Below, piece after piece: positions 1-8,347 of a stretch of 64,000 bases of DNA. The notes beneath the pieces were generated by a model. The model was given only the letters and a program-made list of their open reading frames with translations. It searched no databases and was not told where the DNA came from. Source of the stretch: Tateyamaria omphalii (GTDB lineage: Bacteria; Pseudomonadota; Alphaproteobacteria; Rhodobacterales; Rhodobacteraceae); NCBI RefSeq assembly GCF_019802125.1, contig NZ_JAHVHT010000009.1, forward strand, positions 1 through 64,000, read 5' to 3'. The first letter of the stretch is position 1. Every line of letters starts with the position of its first letter. The position numbers were made by a program, and so were the translations under genes.

Positions 1-652
1 CCGCTATGACGATCCGGCCCCGATCAGTTCGGTCATCCGCAAGACCTATATTCCCGGTCTCGACCTGATCCCGGGCAACCTGGAACTGATGGAGTTTGAA
101 CATGACACCCCCCGCGCGCTTGCGACAGGGGCGGCTGGCTTGTTCTTTTTCCGCGTGAAACAGGCTCTAACACAGGTCGAAAGCGACTATGACGTCGTGG
201 TGATCGACTGCCCGCCGCAGCTTGGCTTTCTCACAATGTCTGCATTGTCGGCGGCCACCGGTGTGCTGGTCACGATCCACCCCGAAATGCTCGACGTGAT
301 GTCGATGTCGCAATTCCTGCGCATGACGGCCGATCTGATGGATGTCATCGCGGAAAGCGGCGCCGACATGAAGCATGATTGGATGCGCTACCTGCTCACC
401 CGCTACGAACCGGCGGATGCCCCACAAAACCGTGTCGTGGCCTTCCTGCGCACCATGTATGGCGATCACGTGCTGAACGCGCCCATGCTCAAGTCCACCG
501 CGATCTCGGACGCGGGCCTGACCAAACAAACGCTCTACGAGGTGGAACGCTCCGCGTTCACCCGCTCCACCTATGACCGCGCGATGGAAAGCCTGAACGC
601 GGTCAACGACGAAATATCGGCTCTAATACAGGCAACTTGGGGGCGGACATGA
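1..652 (+). CDS. repA: RepA, ParA-like partition ATPase (5' end outside window)
   Basis: This is the C-terminal part of a ParA/MinD-type ATPase that segregates low-copy replicons and, in repABC systems, also represses its own operon. The reading frame is open from base 2, so the gene starts upstream of the window and its Walker A region is not visible. The visible part carries the hydrophobic strand ending in DVVVIDCPPQLGF, which is the Walker B/switch region typical of plasmid ParA proteins, followed by the HPEML and MSMSQFL segments characteristic of RepA. It overlaps repB by ATGA at 649-652, which implies translational coupling. The order repA-repB-repC identifies the family more firmly than the partial sequence does. 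Confidence 0.93.
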   Translation, partial: RYDDPAPISSVIRKTYIPGLDLIPGNLELMEFEHDTPRALATGAAGLFFFRVKQALTQVESDYDVVVIDCPPQLGFLTMSALSAATGVLVTIHPEMLDVMSMSQFLRMTADLMDVIAESGADMKHDWMRYLLTRYEPADAPQNRVVAFLRTMYGDHVLNAPMLKSTAISDAGLTKQTLYEVERSAFTRSTYDRAMESLNAVNDEISALIQATWGRT

Positions 653-1653
653 GCGACAGCCGCAAGAAACGTCTGTCGATGCTGGACAGCCTGGCCGCGG
701 CGCAGGCCCCTGCCCCGTCCAGCTCGATGATGACCACCAACCGCGCCCTGCGGTCCGCGCGCGATGCGGTCGATGCCCATCACGTCTGGGATCTTGATCC
801 CTGGGCCATCGACGATCTGCGTCCCGAGGACCGGATGGAAGCGGGCGACATTCACGACCTGCGCGGCGCGATCGAGGCGAACGGCCAGACCGTGCCGATC
901 CTCGTGCGCCGCAACCCCGAAGATGCCGACCGCTACCTGCTGGTCTATGGCCGGCGACGGCTCGAGGCGATCCGCCAGTCCGACAAGGTCGACAAGGTGC
1001 GCGCGCTCGTTGCGACGCTCGACGATGACGCCGCCGTCCGGGCGCAAATCTCGGAAAACATGGCGCGGCGCGACCTGACCTTCATCGAAAAGGCGCTGTT
1101 TGCGCGGTCGTTGGTCGATGGCGGCTTTGGCACCCAGGCCCAGGTGGCCGAGGTGCTGACCGTGACGAAATCGGCCATCTCCATGGCCCTCGCGGTCGTC
1201 GATGTCGTCAGCGTCGATCTGGCGCGCGCCATTGGCCCTGCCCCCGGTGTGGGCCGTCCGCGCTGGGACACGCTGGCACGGGCCATCGAAACCACGGGCA
1301 CCGATGTCAGCCACCTGATCCCCATCGCGCAGGACACGCATGAAAAGGCCGAACTGGACGCGGTCACAGACCCGATGGCACCCTTGCCCCAGGATCCTTC
1401 CATTACCGCCTTTGAGGCGGTTTTGGCTCATTTAGAGACGAAAAAGCCCGTCGAATCCAAGCCCAAGACCCGCACAGCAGGCAAAAGCCGGTCCGTGCAT
1501 TCCGGGGAGCGGCGCATCGGCACCGTACGGCGCATGTCACAGGGCGTGCGGCTGGATGTGGACGCAGGCAATTTCGCGGACTGGCTCGAGCGCAATGCCG
1601 ATGCCGTCCTCAAAGACCTTCACACGCGCTGGCAAACGCGCGGCGAAGACTAG
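649..1653 (+). CDS. repB: RepB, ParB-like centromere-binding protein
   Basis: This partition protein (334 aa) binds parS and works with RepA to segregate the replicon. The ParB/Srx core is visible: VYGRRRLEA near residues 99-107 and SENMARRDLTFIEKA near 135-149, followed by a helix-turn-helix at about 159-185 (GTQAQVAEVLTVTKSAISM). The N-terminus MSDSRKKRLSMLDSLAAA is typical of RepB. I chose the ATG at 649 because it gives the usual RepB N-terminus and an ATGA overlap with repA; a TTG four codons upstream is possible but unlikely. Candidate target sites lie just after repC at 3015-3074. Confidence 0.95.
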   Translation: MSDSRKKRLSMLDSLAAAQAPAPSSSMMTTNRALRSARDAVDAHHVWDLDPWAIDDLRPEDRMEAGDIHDLRGAIEANGQTVPILVRRNPEDADRYLLVYGRRRLEAIRQSDKVDKVRALVATLDDDAAVRAQISENMARRDLTFIEKALFARSLVDGGFGTQAQVAEVLTVTKSAISMALAVVDVVSVDLARAIGPAPGVGRPRWDTLARAIETTGTDVSHLIPIAQDTHEKAELDAVTDPMAPLPQDPSITAFEAVLAHLETKKPVESKPKTRTAGKSRSVHSGERRIGTVRRMSQGVRLDVDAGNFADWLERNADAVLKDLHTRWQTRGED

Positions 1654-1691
1654 GCAAGAGCAGTAACCAAAGGAGGCACGCACCAGAAAAG

Positions 1692-1748
1692 GCAAAAGAA
1701 AAAGGTCCCGCAAAGCGTTGGCGCCCCACGAGACCCTTGTGTTTAGCA
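1692..1748 (-). ncRNA. Candidate counter-transcribed RNA (ctRNA, incompatibility RNA) between repB and repC
   Basis: repABC replicons usually encode a short antisense RNA in the repB-repC spacer that limits RepC synthesis. On the minus strand here I see a possible promoter (TTGCGG, 17 bases, TACCTT with the -10 at 1754-1759). About 50 bases further comes a hairpin whose outer stem is 1704-1710 with 1729-1735 (7 pairs including one G-U), followed on the minus strand by a T-rich run (1691-1703). This layout matches an intrinsic terminator at the end of a roughly 55-nt RNA. The exact ends are estimates. Confidence 0.6.
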
Positions 1749-1824
1749 GCTTCAAGGTACGATTTCGCGCCCTCTCCCGCAAGTCCCAAGTGATTCGTGG
1801 ACTGGATTTTTTGTGCCTGCGTGA

Positions 1825-3012
1825 ATGAAATTCATGACCTATGTACCCATCACACCGTTCCGCGGGACGGTGACCGAAGTTCTGTTGGCCAACGAACACC
1901 TGGCTCGAACGACTGAAACCAGACCGCACGCCGACAAGTGGGATGTGCTGCGCGAGTTGGGTGTGGCAGGCCCCGAACTGGGGGTCTCGGACCGCCAACT
2001 CACCGTGCTCCAGGCCCTGCTCAGCTTCCACCCCGAGACCGAACTGGGCGGAGACGGCGATGCACCGGTTGTCTTCCCCTCCAACGCATCGATTTGCGAG
2101 AGGCTGAACGGCATGGCCTGCTCGACCATGCGTCGGCATCTTGCCGGGCTGGTAAAGGCCGGCCTGATCATTCGCCGCGACAGCCCAAACGGCAAACGCT
2201 ACACCAACAGATCAGGCCACGCTTTCGGCTTCGACCTCTCCCCCCTCGCCCTGCGATTTCCCGAAATTTGCGCAATGGCCGAGGCTATCCGTGCTGAACG
2301 TGACCGCCTGAAGCGCCTGCGGCAAACCGTAAGTCTCATGCGCCGCGATCTGGCCTCCCTGGCCATCTATGGTGCTGAAACGCGACCGGAGCTGAGTGTG
2401 TGGGACGCCTTTTCCGATCTCGCCATCCTCACAGCCCGGGACCTGCGTCGCCGACTTACCGAAGAGGATATGAACCGTCTCGGAAAACGTTTGGAAGAGG
2501 CGTTGGATAAAGCCCGTGATCTGCTGGAACCAAACAATCTGATCACCACAGATGCCGAAAATGAGCACCACAATCATACATCAAATACAAAAGTAACTGG
2601 TTTTGAACCAAGCCATGGAGCAACGCGCAAAGAAGCCAAAAACGACGAAGATGGGAAGTCTATACACAGAACGAGTCACGACAATGAGCCCGCCATACCG
2701 TTGGGCTTGATCCTCTCGATATGCGCTGAGATTCAGATCTACACCGAGGCGCCGATCAGACACTGGCACGATCTGGTGCGAGCGGCGGACATGGTCCGAC
2801 CGATGATGGGCATTCAGTCATCGGTCTGGTTGGAAGCAGTCGATACGATGGGTCCGGAACAGGCGGCGGTGACTGTTGCTGCAATGTTGGAACGGTTTGA
2901 CCAGATCAAGTCCCCGGGCGGGTATCTGAGGCATCTTGCGCGACGGGCTGGCGAGGGCAAATTCTCTTGTGCGCCGATGGTTATGGCATTGATGCGGAAG
3001 GATGCGGCGTGA
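1825..3012 (+). CDS. repC: RepC, replication initiator protein
   Basis: RepC is the replication initiator of repABC replicons; in studied members the origin lies inside the repC coding sequence. At 395 aa this protein has the usual family length. The N-terminus YVPITPFRGTVT and the winged-helix region with PSNASICERLNGMACSTMRRH and GLIIRRDSPNGKRYTNRSG are hallmark RepC segments. A less conserved acidic linker (about 245-285) separates it from the C-terminal domain, as is usual. A second ATG at 1834 is an equally reasonable start. Translation is probably limited by the antisense RNA encoded just upstream. No copy-number or compatibility group can be assigned from reading alone. Confidence 0.95.
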   Translation: MKFMTYVPITPFRGTVTEVLLANEHLARTTETRPHADKWDVLRELGVAGPELGVSDRQLTVLQALLSFHPETELGGDGDAPVVFPSNASICERLNGMACSTMRRHLAGLVKAGLIIRRDSPNGKRYTNRSGHAFGFDLSPLALRFPEICAMAEAIRAERDRLKRLRQTVSLMRRDLASLAIYGAETRPELSVWDAFSDLAILTARDLRRRLTEEDMNRLGKRLEEALDKARDLLEPNNLITTDAENEHHNHTSNTKVTGFEPSHGATRKEAKNDEDGKSIHRTSHDNEPAIPLGLILSICAEIQIYTEAPIRHWHDLVRAADMVRPMMGIQSSVWLEAVDTMGPEQAAVTVAAMLERFDQIKSPGGYLRHLARRAGEGKFSCAPMVMALMRKDAA

Positions 3013-3014
3013 GG

Positions 3015-3030
3015 GTTCACAGTTGTGAAC
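3015..3030. promoter_or_regulatory. parS-like palindrome 1
   Basis: The 16-base sequence GTTCACAGTTGTGAAC starts three bases after the repC stop. It fits the GTT-N10-AAC palindrome expected of repABC parS sites, with one central asymmetry (GT instead of GC). A second, perfect copy follows 28 bases further on. It is the likely centromere recognised by RepB. Confidence 0.75.
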
Positions 3031-3058
3031 TTTCTACCGTGCGGTCTGTTTACCAGAA

Positions 3059-3074
3059 GTTCACAGCTGTGAAC
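3059..3074. promoter_or_regulatory. parS-like palindrome 2 (perfect)
   Basis: GTTCACAGCTGTGAAC is a perfect 16-base palindrome, 44 bases centre to centre from the first copy, so both sites face nearly the same side of the helix. Its position downstream of repC is one of the usual locations of parS in repABC modules. Confidence 0.8.
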
Positions 3075-3160
3075 TTTGCGCACCAAGAGCAGGGCAGGGG
3101 AGCCGTGTCGGTCACTCATCGTGAGGTATTGAACTGGAAATGCACGATCCGAATAATCTT

Positions 3161-3179
3161 TACTTCTTTTATCGGGAAA
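3161..3179 (+). promoter_or_regulatory. Candidate iron-responsive box upstream of the haem receptor
   Basis: TACTTCTTTTATCGGGAAA lies about 80 bases before the receptor start. The first 15 bases match the sequence upstream of hmuS (55466-55480) at 13 of 15 positions although the two loci are 52 kb apart. It resembles the ACT...TCGG pattern of IscR-type sites. Rhodobacterales are reported to use a distinct Iron-Rhodo-box; I cannot verify the published consensus here. Confidence 0.5.
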
Positions 3180-3261
3180 GCTAACACAAGTGCCGATTGC
3201 GCGCCCCACCCCCTGACTTGGCAGGCCCCGCGCTGCCAACGACACATCAGGTGGGGATACC

Positions 3262-5310
3262 ATGCAGAAATGTATTCTGGGGGGCGTGGCCATGCTGGCC
3301 GCGGGTGCAACGACGGTGCAGGCACAGGACGATCCAGTGGAGTTGCCACCTCTGATCCTTGGCACAGCGCTGAGAGACGATCGAAACATCCGGGACATTC
3401 CTGTCGCCGCATCGGTTGCAGAAGGCGGGGAGTTGCAACAGCGGCAAGCCGACACGGTCGAAGAACTGATCGGGGATGTTCCAGGCGTGTCGATTGAGGG
3501 TGGGCCGCGCGGCGTGGCACAGGAAATCAATATCCGCGGCTTTCAGGACGAACAGGTCGTGCTGCGGTTTGATCGGGGGCGATTGAACTTCAACAGAGCG
3601 CATAGCGGGCGTTTCTTCTTTGATCCCGACATCGTCGAGCGGGTCGAGGTTGTGAGGGGCGGGGGGTCGACCCTGTTCGGATCGGGCGCAATCGGTGGTG
3701 TCGTCGCAGTTGAAACCAAGGATGTTGAAGACCTGCTTTTGCCCGGACAGACCACCGGCGCGCGGGTACGTCTGGGCTATTCCGACAATGGCGAAATCTG
3801 GAGCCCGTCCACAACGATTTATGGGGATTACGGCAACTTTGATGCGCTCGCCTTTTTCGGAGGGCGTGAGTTTGGCGCATCGCTTCAGGACGGCAATGGC
3901 GACAATATCCTGCGGTCCGAGGTGGACACGCTGAATGGCCTGCTGAAGCTGGGGTTTGAGCCGACCGAGGACCAGCGGTTCGAGTTGAACCTGTCCTATT
4001 ACGAGGATGACGGGCTGGTGCCGCCCAATGCCAATACCACGGCTGACCTGAACCCTGTGACCGGCAACGATTCCGAACGGTCGGCTGAGATTTTCACGTA
4101 CCGCCTGTCATGGGACTGGAACCCGGAAGGATCGGATCTGGTGGACCTGTCGGTCCTGTTCTACGGCAACACGCTGGAAATTCAGGATGATCGGATCCGG
4201 GATGGCCGTGCGGATTTCACGGAATACGACACGTTTGGTCTGGAGGTTACGAACCGGTCCAAATTCGATGTCGGGGTGCCGGTCGAGCTGGTTTACGGGA
4301 TTGAGGCATACCGGGATGAACAGGCGGGCACTCGCAGCGGTGCACCGCGCGTGCAGTTTCCTGATGCCGAGGCCACGACGGTGGGTGTCTTTGCCGAGGC
4401 GACATTCGGTATCACGGATCGGTTGGACCTGATCGCGGGCGTCCGGTTCGATCAATACGACCGCGATGTCGACGATCCTACATTGGCAGATGCCGACGAC
4501 GATTTCTTTTCCCCGCGGATCGGGTTCAGCTTCCGGCCCAACGAGAATTGGCAGATCTTTGGCAATGTGGCGCGGGCCTATCGTGCGCCGACGCTGACCG
4601 AGCTGTATAACGATGGGGTACATTTTTCTTATGGCGAGGATCGCGGGATCGAGTTCACGAACAATTTCGTGCCGACGCCAGACCTGGAGCCGGAAGAGTC
4701 CACACAGGTGGAGCTTGGGGCGCGCTTTGAGCGTGCCAACATGTTTCGGCCTGGTGACAGCCTGCGCTTTTCGGCGAATGCATACTATGCGGATGTGAAG
4801 AACTTTATTGATTCAGTTGTAACAGAACCTGATTTCATAGGCGCTGTAACACCGCCGTTTTCCACAATTGCGGGCACTTCCTTTCAGCGCAACATTGATG
4901 CCGAGCTGTACGGGTTCGAGGCGGAACTCGACTATGACGCAGGTTGGTGGTTTGGCGGGCTGGCCCTGACCTTGCCCGAGGGCGAGGCAAAGAATGGCGA
5001 GCAGTTGGGGTCGATCCCGCAGCCGCGCCTGACCGCCACATTGGGCTATCGACCGACGTCCGAGTGGACTGTGGGCGCGCGTGCGACCTTTGCCGGGGAT
5101 CAGAACGATTTTCCAGAGACCGGGCGGGCAGGGGAGGCGTACACCGTTGTCGATCTGTTCGGATCCTGGGCACCGGAGCAGGGTCTGTTTGAAAACGCCG
5201 TGTTCCGCGCGGGCATCGACAACGTGTTCGACGAGCAATACGTCATCTATCCCAACGAGTTGCCGCAGGCTGGCCGGTCGATCAAGCTTTCGGCGTCGTT
5301 CCAGTTCTGA
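3262..5310 (+). CDS. hmuR: TonB-dependent haem/haemoglobin receptor
   Basis: This is an outer-membrane gated channel (682 aa) for haem or haem proteins, powered by TonB. Residues 1-21 form a signal peptide ending VQA. The plug domain follows, with VEELIGDVPGVSIEGG, EINIRGFQDEQVVLR and VEVVRGGGSTLFGSGAIGG. The barrel contains YRAPTLTELY and PTPDLEPEESTQVELG, which correspond to the FRAP and NPNL-type boxes of the haem receptor family (HemR/HmuR), and the chain ends in an aromatic residue (F) as barrel proteins do. It stands alone between the replication module and the Mrp operon, but its upstream box matches that of the hmuSTUV operon at 55.5 kb, so the two probably form one uptake pathway. 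Haem specificity is inferred from the motifs, not proven. Confidence 0.88.
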   Translation: MQKCILGGVAMLAAGATTVQAQDDPVELPPLILGTALRDDRNIRDIPVAASVAEGGELQQRQADTVEELIGDVPGVSIEGGPRGVAQEINIRGFQDEQVVLRFDRGRLNFNRAHSGRFFFDPDIVERVEVVRGGGSTLFGSGAIGGVVAVETKDVEDLLLPGQTTGARVRLGYSDNGEIWSPSTTIYGDYGNFDALAFFGGREFGASLQDGNGDNILRSEVDTLNGLLKLGFEPTEDQRFELNLSYYEDDGLVPPNANTTADLNPVTGNDSERSAEIFTYRLSWDWNPEGSDLVDLSVLFYGNTLEIQDDRIRDGRADFTEYDTFGLEVTNRSKFDVGVPVELVYGIEAYRDEQAGTRSGAPRVQFPDAEATTVGVFAEATFGITDRLDLIAGVRFDQYDRDVDDPTLADADDDFFSPRIGFSFRPNENWQIFGNVARAYRAPTLTELYNDGVHFSYGEDRGIEFTNNFVPTPDLEPEESTQVELGARFERANMFRPGDSLRFSANAYYADVKNFIDSVVTEPDFIGAVTPPFSTIAGTSFQRNIDAELYGFEAELDYDAGWWFGGLALTLPEGEAKNGEQLGSIPQPRLTATLGYRPTSEWTVGARATFAGDQNDFPETGRAGEAYTVVDLFGSWAPEQGLFENAVFRAGIDNVFDEQYVIYPNELPQAGRSIKLSASFQF

Positions 5311-5355
5311 CTGGCGGGGCGGATCCTGTATAAGGATATGATTTTATTAAGAAAA

Positions 5356-5386
5356 GACGTCCGGCGCGTGTGATCCGCCGGACGTC
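5356..5386. terminator. Bidirectional terminator between the haem receptor and mnhG
   Basis: A perfect 11-bp stem (5356-5366 with 5376-5386, arm GACGTCCGGCG) closes a 9-base loop. On the plus strand ATTCATTTTTCT follows; on the minus strand TTTTCTTAATAAAAT follows. It can therefore stop both convergent transcription units. Confidence 0.88.
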
Positions 5387-5708
5387 ATTCATTTTTCTGC
5401 GGATCGGTGTCCTGTTGCGGGCTCCATGGGGTGATCCCGAGCCGGAGGGAGGCCCGCCCGACCATGTGCGCGCCGATGGGCGCTGTCAGCAGCAGGAAGA
5501 ACACCACCAGCACGCAGCGCAGGACAATGGCCGGGTCCGCGAAGTGGAGGGCGGCGCCCGCCATGATGAGCCCGGAGCCCAGCGTGCCGACCTTGGTTGC
5601 GGCGTGCATCCGCGTGAACACGTCCGGCAGGCGCAGGACGCCGATGCCTGCGACCACCGTCATGGCGGCGCCGAGGAAGACAAGGACTGCGGCGGCGAGG
5701 TCGATCAT
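5385..5708 (-). CDS. mnhG: Mrp cation/proton antiporter subunit G
   Basis: This small membrane subunit (107 aa) belongs to the group 1 Mrp antiporter, which exchanges Na+ (or K+) for protons across the inner membrane. Three hydrophobic segments are visible, and the conserved core GIGVLRLPDVFTRMHAATK is diagnostic of MnhG/PhaG. The start at 5708 (MIDLAAAV) overlaps mnhF and has the family N-terminus; the longer open frame upstream is arginine-rich shadow of mnhF. It is the last gene of the operon and ends at the bidirectional terminator. Confidence 0.93.
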   Translation of the reverse strand: MIDLAAAVLVFLGAAMTVVAGIGVLRLPDVFTRMHAATKVGTLGSGLIMAGAALHFADPAIVLRCVLVVFFLLLTAPIGAHMVGRASLRLGITPWSPQQDTDPQKNE

Positions 5709-6007
5709 GTGTTTTCCTCTTCTTCCTGTGCCTTGCGCCGGCCGACGGCCCGTTCGGCAAAGCGCGCAAGTGCCACCGTCGCAAGGAAGCCCACGAGTGC
5801 CAGAACGAGCGCCACATCGAGAAAGGCGGCGTCTTGGGAGCGGATCGCGGCGAGGCCGCAAAACGCAACGATGGAGACTGTCATCTGGTCCAGTGCAACC
5901 ACCCGGTCGGGCAGGGTGGGCCCGATGGCGAGCCGGATGAGCGCGAGCCCCACGCCGATGAAGACGAGCGCGAAGCCGAGCGTAAGAACGGTGTCCATGA
6001 GTGTCAT
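5705..6007 (-). CDS. mnhF: Mrp antiporter subunit F
   Basis: This 100-aa three-helix subunit belongs to the Mrp antiporter. The segment IGPTLPDRVVALDQMTVSI is the conserved MnhF/PhaF signature, where RxxGPxxxDRVxAxD is the usual pattern. The start ATG at 6007 overlaps the mnhE stop as ATGA; an internal ATG three codons on is also possible. The tail is short and acidic (EEEENT). It is co-transcribed with mnhE and mnhG. Confidence 0.92.
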   Translation of the reverse strand: MTLMDTVLTLGFALVFIGVGLALIRLAIGPTLPDRVVALDQMTVSIVAFCGLAAIRSQDAAFLDVALVLALVGFLATVALARFAERAVGRRKAQEEEENT

Positions 6008-6489
6008 TCCCGGTCCTCCACAGCGTCGATCACCCAGCGTTCCATCCCTTGTTTGAGCGAGCGGCACACCGCTTCGGGGTCGTCGGCAAACATGATGTGC
6101 AGCTTGAGCGTCTTGCGGTCCTCGCTCACGTCGATGGAGAGTGTGCCGGGGGTGAGTGAGATGAGATTTGTCACCAGCAGGATGCCGGCATCCGTTTTCA
6201 CGTCGAGCGGCATGTCGACTATCGCGGGGTTGGAGCGGTGTTTGGGCGTGAAGATGTCCCACAGCACTTCGATGCTGGAGACGATCAGTTCATAGTTGAA
6301 CATGACCAGCAGCCGGATCCAGTACCAGACCCGCTTGAAGTAGGTGGATTTCACGCCCGCCAGCGGCTGGATCAACATCAGTACGAAGTAGCCTACCGCC
6401 AGTCCGGACAGCACCGACAGCCAGGTGAACGTATTGAACAGGATCATCCACGCCACGGCGAAGAAGATGTTGGCGACCAGTGTGTTCAT
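6004..6489 (-). CDS. mnhE: Mrp antiporter subunit E
   Basis: This 161-aa subunit of the Mrp antiporter has two N-terminal membrane helices and a cytosolic C-terminal half. The conserved stretch LLVTNLISLTPGTLSIDVS is the MnhE hallmark (NSITLTPGT-type motif). It overlaps mnhD by ATGA at 6486-6489 and mnhF by ATGA at 6004-6007, so translation of D, E, F and G is coupled. Confidence 0.93.
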   Translation of the reverse strand: MNTLVANIFFAVAWMILFNTFTWLSVLSGLAVGYFVLMLIQPLAGVKSTYFKRVWYWIRLLVMFNYELIVSSIEVLWDIFTPKHRSNPAIVDMPLDVKTDAGILLVTNLISLTPGTLSIDVSEDRKTLKLHIMFADDPEAVCRSLKQGMERWVIDAVEDRE

Positions 6490-7985
6490 GCCTTACCCCC
6501 GAGTACCGTTGTGATATAGGCCGTCGGGTCCAGAAGTTGCGCGGCGGCGTCCTTGGCAAAGGTCACGAAGGGGTCGGGCGAGAAGCCGATGACGAGCGTC
6601 ATGGCTGCCAAACCTGCGATGGGGATCAGGAGGTGGCGGCGGGCCTGTGGTGTGAGCTGGCTGAGCGCGGGGTCGGCGCCTTCGGGGTGGGGTTTCCAGA
6701 ATGCTTCGGCCCAGATTTTCGTCATCGAGAAGATGGTGAGCAGGCCCACGAGCAGCGCGACGGCGGCGATGATCCAGCCTTGGTCTTCGATGGCGGCGGC
6801 GACCAGCACGTATTTGGCCCAGAAGCCCGAGAGCGGCGGGAAGCCGGCCAGAGAGAAGGCGGGGATGAAGAAGAGGATCGCCAGCAGGGGGGCGGATTTG
6901 TAGAGGCCGCCGATGCGGTCGAGGTTGGTGGAGCCTGCGGTGCGTTCGGCCACGCCCGCGATGAGGAAGAGGTTCGCTTTTACGACGATGTGGTGGACGA
7001 GGTAGAAGACGGCGCCCGCCACGGCGAGGGGCGTCAGCAGGGCGAGGCCCATGATCATGTAGCCGATCTGGCTGACGATGTGGAAGGACAGGATCTTGCG
7101 CATGTCGTTCTGTGCAGCGGCCCCCAGAACCCCTGTCACCATTGTCAGGCCCGCCACCCAGAGCAGGATCTGGTGGGTGAAGGCAACGTCGCCATCGAAT
7201 ACCAGCGTGAACATGCGGATGAGGGCGTAGACGCCAACCTTGGTCAGCAGTCCCGCGAAGACGGCGGAGACCGAGAAGGCGGGCGTGTGGTAGGCGGCGG
7301 GGAGCCAGAAGAAGAGGGGGAAGACCGCCGCTTTGACCCCGAAGGCGACCATGAACATCATCGCCACCACGGTCACGAGGCCCTGATTTTCGACCGTGTC
7401 CAATGTGCGGGCGATGTCGGCCATGTTGAGCGTGCCGGTCATGCCGTAGAGCAGGCCAATGCCCGACAGGAACAGGATGGTCGAGATCAGGTTGAGCGTG
7501 ACGTATTTGATGCCGCCGTCGATCTGGTCCTTGTTCCCGCCAAGGATCAGCAGGCCGAAGGACGAGATCAGCATGACCTCGAACCAGACATAGAGGTTGA
7601 AGAGGTCACCGGTCAGGAAGGCGCCCACGACGCCGCCGATCAGGATGTTGAAGAGCGCGTGGTAGCCGAGCCGTTCCTTGCGTGCGTCGATGTCTGTCAG
7701 GGCATAGACCGACACTGCGAGCGCCGTGATTGCGGTGATCACGACCATGACTGCCGACAGGTAGTCGGCGACCAGCGTGATGCCGAATGGGGCCGACCAG
7801 CCGCCCATCTGTGCAGCGATAACGCCCTGATCCAGCACGCGCACCATCAAGAGGATGGAGGCGGCAAGCAGCACGGCGTTGCCTGCGACGCTGAACCAGC
7901 GCCCGGCGGCGCCGTAGCGGGCAAGGAAGGCCAGTACCGCCGTCAGGAAAGGCAGTACGAGGGGTGTGGCAAGGGTCCAGGTCAT
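6486..7985 (-). CDS. mnhD: Mrp antiporter subunit D
   Basis: This 499-aa polytopic membrane protein is homologous to the proton-pumping NuoL/M/N subunits of complex I. Segments such as YVWFEVMLISSFGLL, FPLFFWLPAAYHTPAFSVSAVFAGLLTKVGVYAL and the lysine-bearing VHHIVVKANLFL are characteristic of the antiporter-like family and carry the membrane lysines used for proton transfer. With MnhA it forms the ion-translocating core. It overlaps mnhC by ATGA and mnhE by ATGA. Confidence 0.95.
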   Translation of the reverse strand: MTWTLATPLVLPFLTAVLAFLARYGAAGRWFSVAGNAVLLAASILLMVRVLDQGVIAAQMGGWSAPFGITLVADYLSAVMVVITAITALAVSVYALTDIDARKERLGYHALFNILIGGVVGAFLTGDLFNLYVWFEVMLISSFGLLILGGNKDQIDGGIKYVTLNLISTILFLSGIGLLYGMTGTLNMADIARTLDTVENQGLVTVVAMMFMVAFGVKAAVFPLFFWLPAAYHTPAFSVSAVFAGLLTKVGVYALIRMFTLVFDGDVAFTHQILLWVAGLTMVTGVLGAAAQNDMRKILSFHIVSQIGYMIMGLALLTPLAVAGAVFYLVHHIVVKANLFLIAGVAERTAGSTNLDRIGGLYKSAPLLAILFFIPAFSLAGFPPLSGFWAKYVLVAAAIEDQGWIIAAVALLVGLLTIFSMTKIWAEAFWKPHPEGADPALSQLTPQARRHLLIPIAGLAAMTLVIGFSPDPFVTFAKDAAAQLLDPTAYITTVLGGKA

Positions 7986-8347
7986 GTCGTGTCTTCTGTG
8001 CGCGGCTCAGCGATCCGCATGTCGTCCGAGTAAAGTGTGCCCAGTGTCGTGTAGGCGCGGAACATCAGTACGAGGGCAAAGGCGAAGAGGCCGAAGCCGA
8101 TCACGATGGCGGTGAGTACAAGCGCTTGGGGCAGGGCGTTGGCCACGTCGCCCACGGGGCCGTCGGCACCTTCGGGGATGAGGGGAGGTGCCCCGGCGGT
8201 AAGGCGCCCTGACACGAAGATAATCAGGTTCGCCGCGTTCGAGATCAGCACCAGCCCGAAGATGAAGCGCAGCACGTTGCGCGCGAGCATCAAATAGACC
8301 GAGGTCGCGACCAGCACGCCGATGGTTATGGCAAGGAGGGCTTCCAT
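7982..8347 (-). CDS. mnhC: Mrp antiporter subunit C
   Basis: This 121-aa three-helix protein is homologous to NuoK of complex I. The core FGLVLISNAANLIIFVSG with the preceding MLARNVLRFIFG is the MnhC signature. It is encoded directly after mnhB (stop and start adjacent) and overlaps mnhD by ATGA. Its length and order are standard for group 1 Mrp operons. Confidence 0.93.
   Translation of the reverse strand: MEALLAITIGVLVATSVYLMLARNVLRFIFGLVLISNAANLIIFVSGRLTAGAPPLIPEGADGPVGDVANALPQALVLTAIVIGFGLFAFALVLMFRAYTTLGTLYSDDMRIAEPRTEDTT

Noticed and set aside
571-1431. Long minus-strand open frame (286 codons) opposite repB
   Set aside because: Arginine- and glycine-rich shadow of the GC-biased repB gene, with no recognisable motifs.
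6480-8033. Plus-strand open frame of 517 codons opposite mnhD
   Set aside because: Low-complexity, charge-rich translation (Glu/Asp/His/Gly) produced by the antisense of a membrane protein gene; mnhD on the other strand is unmistakable.
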